From Phytophthora sp. 'mugwort' (taxonomy: Eukaryota; Oomycota; Peronosporomycetes; Peronosporales; Peronosporaceae): DNA of 64,000 nucleotides. Positions 53,035 to 63,191 of this stretch are shown here, piece by piece. The DNA lies in assembly GCA_033558025.1 (NCBI GenBank), contig JAUCEF010000007.1:6634001-6698000 (forward strand), in the 5' to 3' direction. Numbering within the stretch: the stretch's first letter is position 1; the number at the start of each line of letters is the position of its first letter. The notes under the pieces were generated by a model. It had not been told where the DNA came from, ran no database searches, and was given only the letters and a program-made list of their open reading frames with translations. The position numbers and the translations under genes were made by a program.

Positions 53035-53082
53035 CAGGAATTAGTCTGTATTCACAATTAATTTAGCACAGACTAATTCCTG
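53035..53082. repeat. Perfect 15 bp hairpin
   Basis: CAGGAATTAGTCTGT (53035-53049) pairs exactly with ACAGACTAATTCCTG (53068-53082), loop 18 bases. A partial third copy AATTAGTCTGT lies near 53132. Confidence 0.8.
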
Positions 53083-53154
53083 TCGTTGTGAAATCCAAAG
53101 GTTCATAAGTAGGCTGTTCACAGAAGTACATAATTAGTCTGTCACTGTCGGGCT

Positions 53155-53225
53155 CTTCTTGGGTTAGCGGGTTCGTCTTTCCCACTTCATCCACACGACC
53201 TGAGTTCGAGTCCCTGCGTGCGGTG
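53155..53225 (+). repeat. tRNA-like SINE fragment
   Basis: A box A-like GGGTTAGCGGGTTCG (53161-53175) and a box B GAGTTCGAGTCCC (53202-53214) are present. The stems do not form a clean cloverleaf and there is no CCA-side acceptor, so it is a probable SINE head or tRNA relic. Confidence 0.45.
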
Positions 53226-54301
53226 ATTACTCGGCACAATCTAGAGGCGCAAGTCGCCGAGTTATTCTTTCTTTATTAGCATTAGGGCAGCCAAGTACTC
53301 ACAAACGAGCAGGAAGTTTTGCCATTTTTCTTGCTTTCCCATTTTAAGTACCCAGTCTCTTATTTCTAACGAATTGGTGCCTTTCTGAGCCCATTTGAAT
53401 GTTGCTGACCCATTTCCTTTGAAACGAGCTATACATGGGCATCTAGCCTGTATCGGCGCGGTAGAGGCACAAGTTCTGAATCAACCGTGAGCATTTTACG
53501 ATTTTCAGCGTTTCAGTCACAATTCCCCCCCCCCCCTCCAAGACCAACAAACACTTTGTCAAAGGACGACTATCGCTACGAGCGGCTCCGTTTGCAGAGG
53601 CTACGGTCAGGAGGCGGGAAGCGTTCACCAACACTCAGATTGTGGTTCTCCCATGCATCCTTTCTGCGGCATCCCAGTTGGCCCGGCGAGGTTTGGCCAG
53701 CCGATTCGACACCTGAGCTGCTCGTCCAAAAGACGTGGTCCTGCTAACGCCAAGATGGGCTCTCAGTCACCATAGAAAGAAGCCAAAGTCCGAAACCAAG
53801 CTCGTGTGCGTCAGTTGCTCTCACCGTCTGCGAATCGCAGACTGCGATTGTAGCTGCGTTCGCATGCACTCACCTCAGAGTCGCGGTCCAACCACCGGCT
53901 ACGTCTCAACTTATCGATTCGATCAAATAGGGGGCGGAACAAGAGGCACCGCAAACATCAACAGAAACCAGCGCGCCAAGTGTTGAACTTATTGTCCTTT
54001 CTCTGGAATAGACTCCGTGCTCGTCTCGATTTCTAACCGTCGTGCTACCGTTCAAGTGGTTACCGACATCGAAGGAAAGTGCTGCGTGGATGGTGGAAAC
54101 GGAGGAGTCCAATGGCGACAACCATCTTTTCGCTAAGGTCGTGGACAAGTTCACGTCATGATTCAAGCCGGCAACTCGTCGAGCCAGCTTAGCCAAGACT
54201 ATGGACTGGTGACGAAAACACTATATATATCTTTAATCAGCCCGAGGCAACACTGCTGTGTCAGGATGCAGCGAGCAAGGTCGCGTTCGGGTGAACCGTA
54301 A
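53226..54301. other. Transposon-derived spacer, no gene
   Basis: A C12 tract lies at 53525-53536. The open stretches of 80-96 codons at 53487-53747, 53735-53986 (plus) and 53906-54196 (minus) are not recognisable. Confidence 0.4.
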
Positions 54302-55250
54302 GTGTATTGTTGGCAGGGATGCCGGCCGAGCACATGGGTAACGTGGCTGTATCCAGTAAGGCTTTGCGAGTTCGACCGCCTATGGAAGGTTGGATTAAAG
54401 TTCGACGCGTCGTTGCTACGTCAAGTTGCGCTCCGGCAGCTTCATGTGCCTAAAGCCCCGTTCAGCGCTGCATCAGTGGAGTCGAAGGGCGTTCACATCG
54501 CTTCGAAGCTTACACCAAACTGGATTCAAGTATTCATAGAGAAACACAGGATTTGGTTGCGTACTCACACTGGAAAACGACAGGTTAGTCATGAAAAGCA
54601 AGCCCAGATTAAGGGTGATGTCGCTGCCCATCTAGGTGAACTGAAACGCGACTTTGGGAGCGGTAAACCGCATGCGAATCCAATTGAAAATGTGGATGAT
54701 ACGCATTTCGCTCATCGACTTTGATAACGAAAAGACCCTCGACTTTGTCGCTGAGAAAAAGATCAAGTATGCCGATGTCATTTCGGGTGGTGAGGGGATG
54801 GCAATGGTGTAGCGAATTTCCGGTGGTGGAGCGACTACATCCATCCGCCAATGATGATCTTTACGAAACGCAAACCGTAGTTGCCCGATTCGAGGAGTAT
54901 CTGGTCATGTTGGAGGAGTTTACTATCACATGGGGCCCAAGGGCTGGATGAATAAACGCCTATCCCAGGAGTATCTTTTACAGAGAAGGGCTATTGCTGC
55001 TGATCGTCATGGACGCCAGAAGTCGATCTTTCTGGACAACTGCTCGGGTCATTTAGACGGATTGGAGTGCAAAGAAGAGCATTAGTGTCTTAATGCAAGG
55101 CTGCATTACTGGCTGCTAAACGCCACGGATTTATGTCAGCCAGCTCGTGCAACATCATCGCACTTAGACGAGCATTACAACAGTTTTAACTGCAAAAATA
55201 ACCACAGTATGCCGCCATTACAGCCGTCCAGGCAACTTCTCCTTGGACAC
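54302..55250 (+). pseudogene. pogo/jerky-like transposase relic
   Basis: The plus strand reads KLTPNWIQVFIEKHRIWLR (CENP-B type DNA binding turn), then NPIENVDDTHFAHRL at the first catalytic Asp, KYADVISGGEGMAMV, IFLDNCSGHLDGLE at the second, and LLNATDLCQPARAT, the third motif region. Stops and frame changes occur near 54724, 54810 and 55085. The catalytic triad is near complete but the frame is broken, so it is dead. Confidence 0.7.
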
Positions 55251-56086
55251 TCCGGCTCTCCATTTCCGAATTTTGCCACAGCAGCACGGTTTTTTTCCTT
55301 CGATGATCAACAGCAACACCTCTTCTACGTTCGAATCCTTCGATGATCCGCAGCAACACATTCGACACGTGCATCACACCGCGAACGTACAAAACCTCCT
55401 CATTGTGATAGCTACGGGAACGAGCAAATCATTTTGCTCAGTGTGCTGCCATTTAGTAAATAACATTTACACAACAAACCTATGGGGCGTACGCTACTAA
55501 ATCCAGAGATTCACAGAGCTGTCCCGTGCGACAACACGGCCTTGTTACTCTGAGTTCAAAATTAGACTGTTCAAAATTTGTCTATACATCGTGATGACAT
55601 ACTATCTATTTGTAAATCGATCTATGTCAAACTAATTACTGTAATGACATAGTATATTTTACGAGAGAGAGAAACAGGGACCCCATACGTTCAGACGTCA
55701 ATTAGTTTATTGCCGCAATAAAGTCTATAGCGATACATTTTTAGACAACATCACAGAGCCACCACACTTGGTACTGTACCAATTTATTTTGCATGCGGTA
55801 TTCTAACTACTTCTTGTGTAAAACCCATCTACATAGGATGCTGACGATAAACTCGAAGGACTTGGGATCTGACGACATAGCCGTGACAACGAGCTGCCTG
55901 CGATGCCTATTTTAGAGCGAGTAAGCGTCTACTTGATTCGATTCTGGTCGCTATTCCTCGAGCTACTGTTTGACTTGAAGCGAGGTCGCTGAATCCGCCG
56001 TACTGCAAAATACTCGTGGGCGGAGCTGACGACGGCTTGGAATGTTGTTAAATGAGACTACAGAGCTGTATAGCCCCTTGTGAAAG
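55251..56086. other. Spacer, nothing recognised
   Basis: The sequence is A/T-rich in 55560-55860. It serves as the 3' flank of the RING gene. Confidence 0.4.
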
Positions 56087-58906
56087 TTACGTGGGGTTTA
56101 AAGATTCAGTGGGGCCTTCTGCTGTTGAATTCGAGTTGGGACCGTGTTGTGTGAAGCTGTTTCGGAGCGAGAGACACATGGTCGTGAGCGACGCCAAGCT
56201 CTGCTGTCGGAAAATGAACCGAGCCGTGAGGTCTGCCAACGCATAATTGGGGAAGATGCACTCGGTCTCCTTCTTTGTCCCCGTCTCACACATTTTACAC
56301 GAAATCGAGGATTGTACATCGATACTGCCACACTGGGCTAAGCACGCAGCGCAGTACGTGTGGCCACAAGGTGCCAGGGTCATGGGCTGTGTAAAAAGTT
56401 GCATACACTGGAGACAGGTGAATGTGCTCTCGGAGGCATGCTCAGCTTCTAAAAGAGAATTCACAGTCTGCTCCAGAGAATCCTGCGTCTTGCGGAGTAA
56501 GTAGATGGCCTCACGAGACAACACACGTTGCTTAAGCTCCGTCAACTCCAACGTTTGAGCGTCATTGACTTGCTGCTCCTGTAGCAAATCTTGGCACAAA
56601 GCCTCCACCTTCTCGCTCAGCTCGCCGTTTTCGTTGTGCAAAAGCTTGAGCTGATTCTGGAAGGACTCGGACTTGTATCTTTCTCGAGACACAGTCTTCT
56701 TGTAGCCGACTTCTATCTGATCTTGAGTTTGTCGTAGCTTTTGAATGGTATCTTGAAGCTCATTGTGGCTCTGGTGGAGCTCTTGAAACTCCGATCGAAG
56801 ATTCTCCAGTTCACTGGTAGATTTCTCCAGCTCACTTGCCGTCTGAGTGAATGTCTCGGGACTGATGAGCTCTTCAACTGTCTGAGCTGCGATCGATATC
56901 GAAGGAACCTGGGACTGCGTCATCTGCTCCAGCAACACACTGTTCTCCTTCCGAAGCTCCTCAATTGTCAATGCGTGAGCGTCTTGTACTTGCAGCAGGT
57001 GCTTTTTGGCCTCCTTCTCGACGTGTAGAGCTTTACGGTCATCTTCAAGCCGCTCTTGGACCAACCGAAGTTGCTCTTCCAGCGCCTTCTTCTCCTCGTT
57101 CAGTAGCGTCAAAGCTTCGTAAGTAGCAGCCTTTTGTCGTGCCAGTTGCAAAGCTTGGACTGTCTCGTCATGGGAAAGTTGTTTAAGCCCTTGTAACTCT
57201 GTCTTCGCTTTGTGCAATTCGTCCTGCAATGTCATGTCTCGTTGGTCTCGCATCGCCACGTCATCCTCCAGCTGCATCATTTTCTGCATCAAAGTCGCAA
57301 TTTCTTCCTCTCTTGTTTGAACCAAGTCCATGAGCCCCTGCATGCCTCCATTACGTGCTTCCGCCTCTAGCGCTCGTGCTTCAGTCTTCTGCAATTTCTG
57401 AAGGCATGTCTCAAGTTCTTGTCGGGTAGTACGCAGAACTATTTCACAATCGGTTATCTTTTTCTCCATTGTTCTCTTGACCTACAAAACACGCCAAAAA
57501 TGTTCTGTCGCAGTTAGCAGGTATGGTATCGTCTTGGGCTGCAACTACGTGCAAAGCTTCACTTACCTGAACAAACTCGTCCGATACTTGATTCAATTGT
57601 GCAACCCGCGTTTGTAAGTCCCCGCAGCGAGAAGTCGAGGTTTCGAGATCGATTTCCAGGATTTCCTTCTCCTTCTGGAGTCTCTGGATCTTCATCTCCA
57701 ACGCGGTAGCATTACCACCAACAGTATCGCTTCGCTGAAGATGCTGCTGGAAGCCAAGGATTTTACTCATCAATACCTCCTTTTCCTGGCTTGTCGATGC
57801 CTTTAGTCTCGCATGTTCTTCTTGAAGAAGCTTCTCACGCTTCTTCACTGCATCCAGCTCGCATTGGCGTCGCTCCAGTGTGTTGCGCAGATTCGACACT
57901 AGCTTCTCATCACGCTGCTCAACAGACAGTTAGAAGCTTTGATTACGTAAAGGGGGAACTGCCCCACTAAGTCTCGTACATTGAGCCTTTGGACAGTCGA
58001 ACGTAGACCAATGATTAGAGCGGACTGCGAGGTGATGATACTGTTGAGGTTCTCTGCTTCGGTCGACAGACGAGCATTCTCCTGCCGCCAAGCCCCGAGC
58101 TGCGCGCTTGCTTCAGTCTGAGAATTCTCAAGTTGCTGGATCATCGCCAAGAGCTTCTGATTGTTCTCCGTCAAGTGTAGACACCGGTTCTCGAGAGCTA
58201 AAACCTATAGCACCATAAGCAAACAGTATCTCGTGAATTTTCGGCGAGGGTTTCTCGCGCTCTACTGTTCTTGCTACCCGCACCTTTCTCTGATATGACA
58301 CCTCCATTTGTGTATACTTTTGCAGAGCAGTGGTCGAAGGTGCCAGCGTTGATCCACTATGAATATCAGGTAAGAAACGTTCATTGCCATCGCGCGTTGT
58401 CTTGTGCTCCTGAAGTGCCGCGTTTTTCTCTTGCTCCACTTTTTCCGCTTTGCGAGTCTCTAAATGCATTGACACAGCAACATCTGCAGTCAATGGCAGC
58501 TCCGTCACGCCGTTGCTCAGCACCTGGAGCCCTCACCGTTCATCTTTGCTAACGCCTCCGTAAGTCGAGCCACCTCGTCTCTCAACGAAGCCGCCAGTAC
58601 CTTTTCCCGCTGGTTATAGAGCGTAAGCGCCGACAAATTTTCCTGCAACGATGAGATCGCAATACTCGACTCGTGCTGGTCTCGTCGAGGGTGCTGGAAA
58701 GAGAACAGCTGGTCGTGTCGAAAGTCCTGGCGACTGACTCGAGCTCCTTGCCCGCGACCAGCAGACCAACTACCAGGCTCTTGGTTTGAAGTAGCGGTAA
58801 GTATCTCCCCTGGCTTTCCAGCTGAAGTGCGTCGTAAACGCACGGACGCCACGCCTGCGTGCCCATGCTCGCGTATCGACGGCGGCGGCCCTGGGACCGA
58901 AGCCAT
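56087..58906 (-). CDS. Coiled-coil RING finger protein (probable E3)
   Basis: Exons 58906-58537, 58483-58284, 58204-57980, 57914-57567 and 57481-56087 give 845 residues; introns 53, 79, 65 and 85 nt, all GT-AG. The N-terminal 80 residues are basic/low complexity; about 85-720 is long coiled coil rich in E, K, Q and L. A C3HC4 RING lies at about 737-779, with CLQCMQLFTQ, APCGHTYCAACLAQ and CKMC, followed by a Leu/Ser tail. It should bind an E2 and ubiquitinate a partner held by the coil. Target unknown. The start ATG at 58906 (MASVPGPPPSIRE) is plausible, and the exon sum is divisible by three. An acidic-binding scaffold function is an alternative. Confidence 0.85.
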
Positions 58907-59208
58907 CGGATGTCACAGCCTAGAGAGAAGCTGAGCAGTCGCGTCCTCTGAGTCAACTTGAAGTAATTCGAGAGTGTTTACCGGAGTGATGGTCTTAGCG
59001 GAAAGGAACTTAGCCCAAATGGAAGGAGAAATTGGTAAGGATCAATAAGTTTATAATCTTTATAGCAAACGGAGTGTCTACTGTCAAAATTGCGGCCATG
59101 CTGGTGTTTAATTCCGCATGAGTTTTTTATTGGACGTCTCCAATCGTACCTATCTGCATTTATTCTGCTCCTGACTGGGAACAGACGCCGTGTGCCTCCC
59201 CAATAGCG
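58907..59208. other. Divergent intergenic region
   Basis: This lies between the RING gene and the second mannosyltransferase. CTGCATTTATTC (59154-59165) resembles a flanking promoter element ahead of 59209. Confidence 0.4.
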
Positions 59209-60642
59209 ATGACTAAGAAGGCCCGGAACTCGACGCTCACGCTAGCGAAGGCGGTAGGTGGCCGGCGCTGGTTGCTACTGCTATTGCCGTTTCTGGCAGT
59301 GTATGAGATTCTCATGATGACGACGACCAATGGAGGATATGAGGTTGCTGCCGGCTCAGAGACACCCACTAGAGCTTTCCTAAGACATCACACGCTCTTC
59401 GTGAACCAAACGCTGCACCCGAAGTCTCAGTTCTACCAACGAGGGGAGAAGTTTGATCTAGAAGTCAAGAGAGACCGAGGCGTGGTCACCTGCATACACA
59501 ATGGCGTGGTGGCCATGGGGGTCTCACTCATCCGAGAGCTGCGGTGCCTCGGGAACCAAGAGCTGGTGCAAGTGTATCACTGTGGCGCAGAGCTGTCGAA
59601 GCAGTCCAAGAAGCTGTTGCTCAGTGTGGATGACCGGCTGGAGCTCGTGGATGTGTGTGGACACCTGGTGGAGCAGGCCGTACTCGACCAGGAGATGGCA
59701 GACAAGTTCCGCAACTGGTGGATCAAGCCCCTGGCCTTGTATCATACCGATATGCGCCATGTTATGCTCATGGACGTGGATGACATTAATATCAAGGATC
59801 CCGCTATGTTGCGAGAGTTGAAGCCGTACAAGACGACGGGTACGACGTTCTTTTACGATCGAGTGCACTCCAACTGCTACGAGCATGTGAACGGCAAGGA
59901 TGGAGACGAGCATTACCTGAAGAAGCTGCTGAGGACGTTCGACTACGGGCGATTCAACGTGGCAGGTAGCAACTCCCCGTCAAAACATATGCTCGAGTCT
60001 TTTGCGTACACTGGGAAAAGCTGCCACGAGATGGACTCATCGCTGGTGCTGGTCGATAAGGAGCGTGCTGGACAGACCGTCATGGACATCATACTCTGGT
60101 TCATCACTGAGGAGCGCTTCCGTTTCCGTTATTCTTTCGGCGATAAGGAGACTTTCTGGCTTGCATTTGAGATGGCGCATGTGCCCTACGCCTTCTCGCC
60201 GTGGGGGGTCAGTGGCGTGTCGTCCACTCCCAATCGAGACATGCAGCTGCACCCCAATACTCTGTGCGGCAGCATCCTGCACTACATGCCCGTGGCCGAC
60301 CAAGACCCGGAAATGCTGTACGTGAATGGCAAAGCTCTGCTAGATCCGTACCCGGAAGGTATCAAGGAAGTTCCCAAGGCTCGATGGAACAACATGTTTA
60401 ACGCACTCCCCACTCACATGACGCCTCGACTACCGAGAACTGTGCTCAGCAAGTTCAAAGATGACGAAAATATTTACTCGGAATGCCTCCTCGATCTGGG
60501 CTCCACCCCATTACCCGAGCTTTTTACGGGCTCTTTGCTGCGCCGCCGCCTTCATTATTGGGGTGTCCAGTCAGGGATGCTCACAGCACTGCAACATTGC
60601 GAGACGTACCATCAAGTAGACGAATTTGACGAAGTCAATTAA
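59209..60642 (+). CDS. GT71/MNN1-type mannosyltransferase paralogue
   Basis: This 477-residue type II membrane protein is close to the gene at 35147-36562. The anchor is WLLLLLPFLAVYEILMM near residues 20-36. The catalytic half shows KFRNWWIKPLALYHTDM, the DXD-type LMDVDDINIKDPA, MDSSLVLVDKERAGQ, FGDKETFWLAFEM and AFSPWGVSGVSSTPN. It probably adds mannose in the Golgi. Compared with the other copy its start region is longer and its N-terminal 20 residues differ. The single exon is intact. The paralogue lies 23 kb away in opposite orientation. Confidence 0.75.
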   Translation: MTKKARNSTLTLAKAVGGRRWLLLLLPFLAVYEILMMTTTNGGYEVAAGSETPTRAFLRHHTLFVNQTLHPKSQFYQRGEKFDLEVKRDRGVVTCIHNGVVAMGVSLIRELRCLGNQELVQVYHCGAELSKQSKKLLLSVDDRLELVDVCGHLVEQAVLDQEMADKFRNWWIKPLALYHTDMRHVMLMDVDDINIKDPAMLRELKPYKTTGTTFFYDRVHSNCYEHVNGKDGDEHYLKKLLRTFDYGRFNVAGSNSPSKHMLESFAYTGKSCHEMDSSLVLVDKERAGQTVMDIILWFITEERFRFRYSFGDKETFWLAFEMAHVPYAFSPWGVSGVSSTPNRDMQLHPNTLCGSILHYMPVADQDPEMLYVNGKALLDPYPEGIKEVPKARWNNMFNALPTHMTPRLPRTVLSKFKDDENIYSECLLDLGSTPLPELFTGSLLRRRLHYWGVQSGMLTALQHCETYHQVDEFDEVN

Positions 60643-60801
60643 CATGTTTTTGGAAAGTGTATCGTCTCATCCCCTTCAACAAGAGGTCCCTAAAGATTTG
60701 ACCATACTGAAATCAAGGTCTAACAGTACACTCTTTGTGGCCATGGCACCACATTTCGCAGAGGTTTGCCTGTCACAACCATTTTCTTCTTTCTCTTACT
60801 G

Positions 60802-61782
60802 ATGACCAAGCACGCGCTCATTGTCGGCGCCTCAGCGGGCATCGGCCTCGCGGTGGCGCACAAAGTGGCGCCCATGGTGGACAAGCTGACGCTGTGCTCA
60901 CGGAGGTGTCCGCCAGACCTGGTGGCGTCCATCCAGGCCGCGAATCCAAGTCTCGACGTCGTCTACGAGCGTCTCGACGTGTCGCTATTGCACGACGTGC
61001 GTCAGTTTACTATCCGACACAAGGACACCAAGTTCGACTGGATCGTCATCACTGCGGGCATCCTGTCGCTCAATGGACGCACCGAAACGAAGGAGGGGCT
61101 CGACGTCAAGATGAGCACGCACTACTACGGACGGTAGGGACGCAGTACTGCTCTTCCGTCGTGATGATACTGACATTCTGTGTATGTGACTGGCAGATTC
61201 ATGCTGGTGCACGACTTGCTGGTTGGGCTCGACCGACCAGGCGTCCGCGTGCTCAATGTGCTTGGCGCGGGCCGTGGCGGGGCTCCTCATCTCGACGACT
61301 TGGATCTGAAGAAAAACTACTCGATCAAGCACTGCGCTGACGCCACGACACTTTACTCGTAGGTGACGTAAGAGTGACGAGGGTCTTGTTGGGTGAATTG
61401 CTGATCTTGCTTGTGTTGTGTTGTCGATAGAGACCTGATGGCGCAGGCCTTGTGGGAGCACGCGCCGAACGCGTCCTTCATGCATGTGTACCCGGGCTTC
61501 GTGAACACGGGACTCTTTAACCGCGTCCCCTGGTACATTCGTCTGCCGTTCAAGGCCTTCGCAATAGTCGCGGCACACTCGCCGGAACGTTGTGCCGAGT
61601 ATTTGGTTGCCACTCTGACGAAACCCGAGTTCGCCACGGGTTGGAAGCTGCTCGGCGAGCGCGGAGAGCCGCTGGACAAGACAAAATACCACACCGACAA
61701 CCTCAAGGACACGGTCTGGAAACATACCGTGAAGACTATCGACAACGTCATGAAGCAGCGAGCCAGAGGCAGATTGGGGTGA
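60802..61782 (+). CDS. Short-chain dehydrogenase/reductase, atypical active site
   Basis: Exons 60802-61133, 61197-61358 and 61431-61782 give 281 residues; introns 63 and 72 nt. The Rossmann start is ALIVGASAGIGLAVAHKV, a GxSxGIG variant, and NAG-equivalent ITAGILSL follows near 95. The YxxxK of classical SDRs is not visible: the region reads DLKKNYSIKHCADATTLYS, where YSIK spaces Lys one too close. The later FVHxYPGFVNTG motif is present as FMHVYPGFVNTG. NAD(P)-dependent activity is likely but substrate is unknown. An in-frame ATG at 60766 exists, but an initiator-like TCACAACCATTTTC at 60774-60787 supports the 60802 start. Confidence 0.8.
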
Positions 61783-62739
61783 CTCTTCCTCAGCTACATA
61801 TGCGCTTGCTCTTCATGGCTTACAAATGAACCGTACAGTACAGTGCAGTCTTTAAACGACTAAGAACATGCCGGTGTTACGATTCCCGTCAAGACACCTT
61901 GAATTTGAAGAAATAAATGCATGTCCGAGAACATATTCATGCAGTCCGTACAGTAAGAAAATAATGCATACATGTTCGTGTCTTTTGCACCAAAGAGCTT
62001 CCGTCTTCGAGCTGAAGGAAGCATCCGTGTTCGGTTTCACGTGAGTCGAAGAGGCCGTGCCCGTGAACTACAATCGTCACCCTGGACCCTGCATTGCATG
62101 GTGTGCTACCCCAGTCGCATCGGGCTTTACTCTCGGAGCAACGTCGTCAACGCCGTTTTTACAAGCAAGCGGACGTTTCGCACCGGCTCTCTAGACGGTG
62201 CCAGACTCACTCGTGATTGTGAGTATGGCAAGCTTTCGGCTGCAAAGGCGCAAGAAAAGTATGAGCGGTTGGCTGCCGAGAAGGCTCAGGAAGTGCAGCG
62301 ACTTAACCAGAAAATACGTGTTCGGGTTGAGTCAGGACCAAGAGGTTGAGCGCGCCTTCGGGGTTCAGCGCCTTACCATGGGAGCCATTGCGGGCATACT
62401 GGATGATCGTGGCAGCGCAACATGCCTTGGAGATTATTCTATGAACAGTGATAATATGCATGCATGTTTTAACACGGGAGACAAATATATTTGCAGCATC
62501 CATCGCTTGCATGAATTTGTTCTCAGCAGTGGTAGGAATAAATTGATTGGTCAATCCGCCGGAAAAATGTTGCACGTACAATGATAGACTGCGCTGATGC
62601 TAGAAATACAAATTCGCAACTGCATCAGGGTGGAAGTATTGCAATACCCAATTGCATTGAATACCACAATACCCAACTGCGAGCGCTATCTACATCAATC
62701 TAGATCGCTGTGGGAGCCCTCGTTGTGTGAATTCCCTGA
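61783..62739. other. 3' flank and repeat-like sequence
   Basis: A basic open stretch at 61972-62349 has an AKAQEKYERLAAEKAQE helix but no family match. No other structure is recognised. Confidence 0.4.
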
Positions 62740-62940
62740 TTACTTGGCCACGAATCGCAAGTCCCAGAAATCCCTGTTTATCTTCAGGAACGTGATGGCT
62801 TCAAACAGGACTGGAGTCATGTGAGATCTGCGGTCAATCATGACATACTTTGCCGAGCTAAATGACCTCTCGACTGATGCTGATGTCTTGTGCAAGAAGC
62901 TTAGGTCTGCGTGAAGAAGGTGATCACTTGGTTGGAGGCG
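62740..62940 (-). pseudogene. hAT dimerisation-domain relic
   Basis: The minus strand reads TSASVERSFSSAKYVMIDRR and then TPVLFEAITFLKINRDFW, the usual hAT C-terminal dimerisation motif, ending in TAA at 62740. Upstream of SFL the frame is cut by the copia LTR. Confidence 0.75.
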
Positions 62941-62954
62941 AGGTTGCTCCCAGT

Positions 62955-63156
62955 TGTAGTGCCTCGCACCAAGTAGAGTTGATAATGAATATATAGGTAG
63001 TATGGCTAGCTACCTTCTGCGACTAGCTCAATATGAATTGTCTCTATGTTTGCTTCCGTCTTGAGACTGTGTAGGCTGTTACTGTCGTCACCATGATCGA
63101 GGCGTTGCTGGCGCCACTGTCACTATCGCAGGTGGCGCAAGCTTCGATCGCCAACA
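62955..63156 (-). repeat. 3' LTR of copia element (approximate)
   Basis: On the minus strand the LTR begins TGTTGGCGATCGAAGC right after the purine tract TTGAGGAGGAG (63157-63167). Its other end is placed near 62955 (ending TACA) and is not certain. The 5' LTR is beyond the window. Confidence 0.6.
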
Positions 63157-63191
63157 CTCCTCCTCAAGAGCGGTAGTCGTGGTAATACAGT

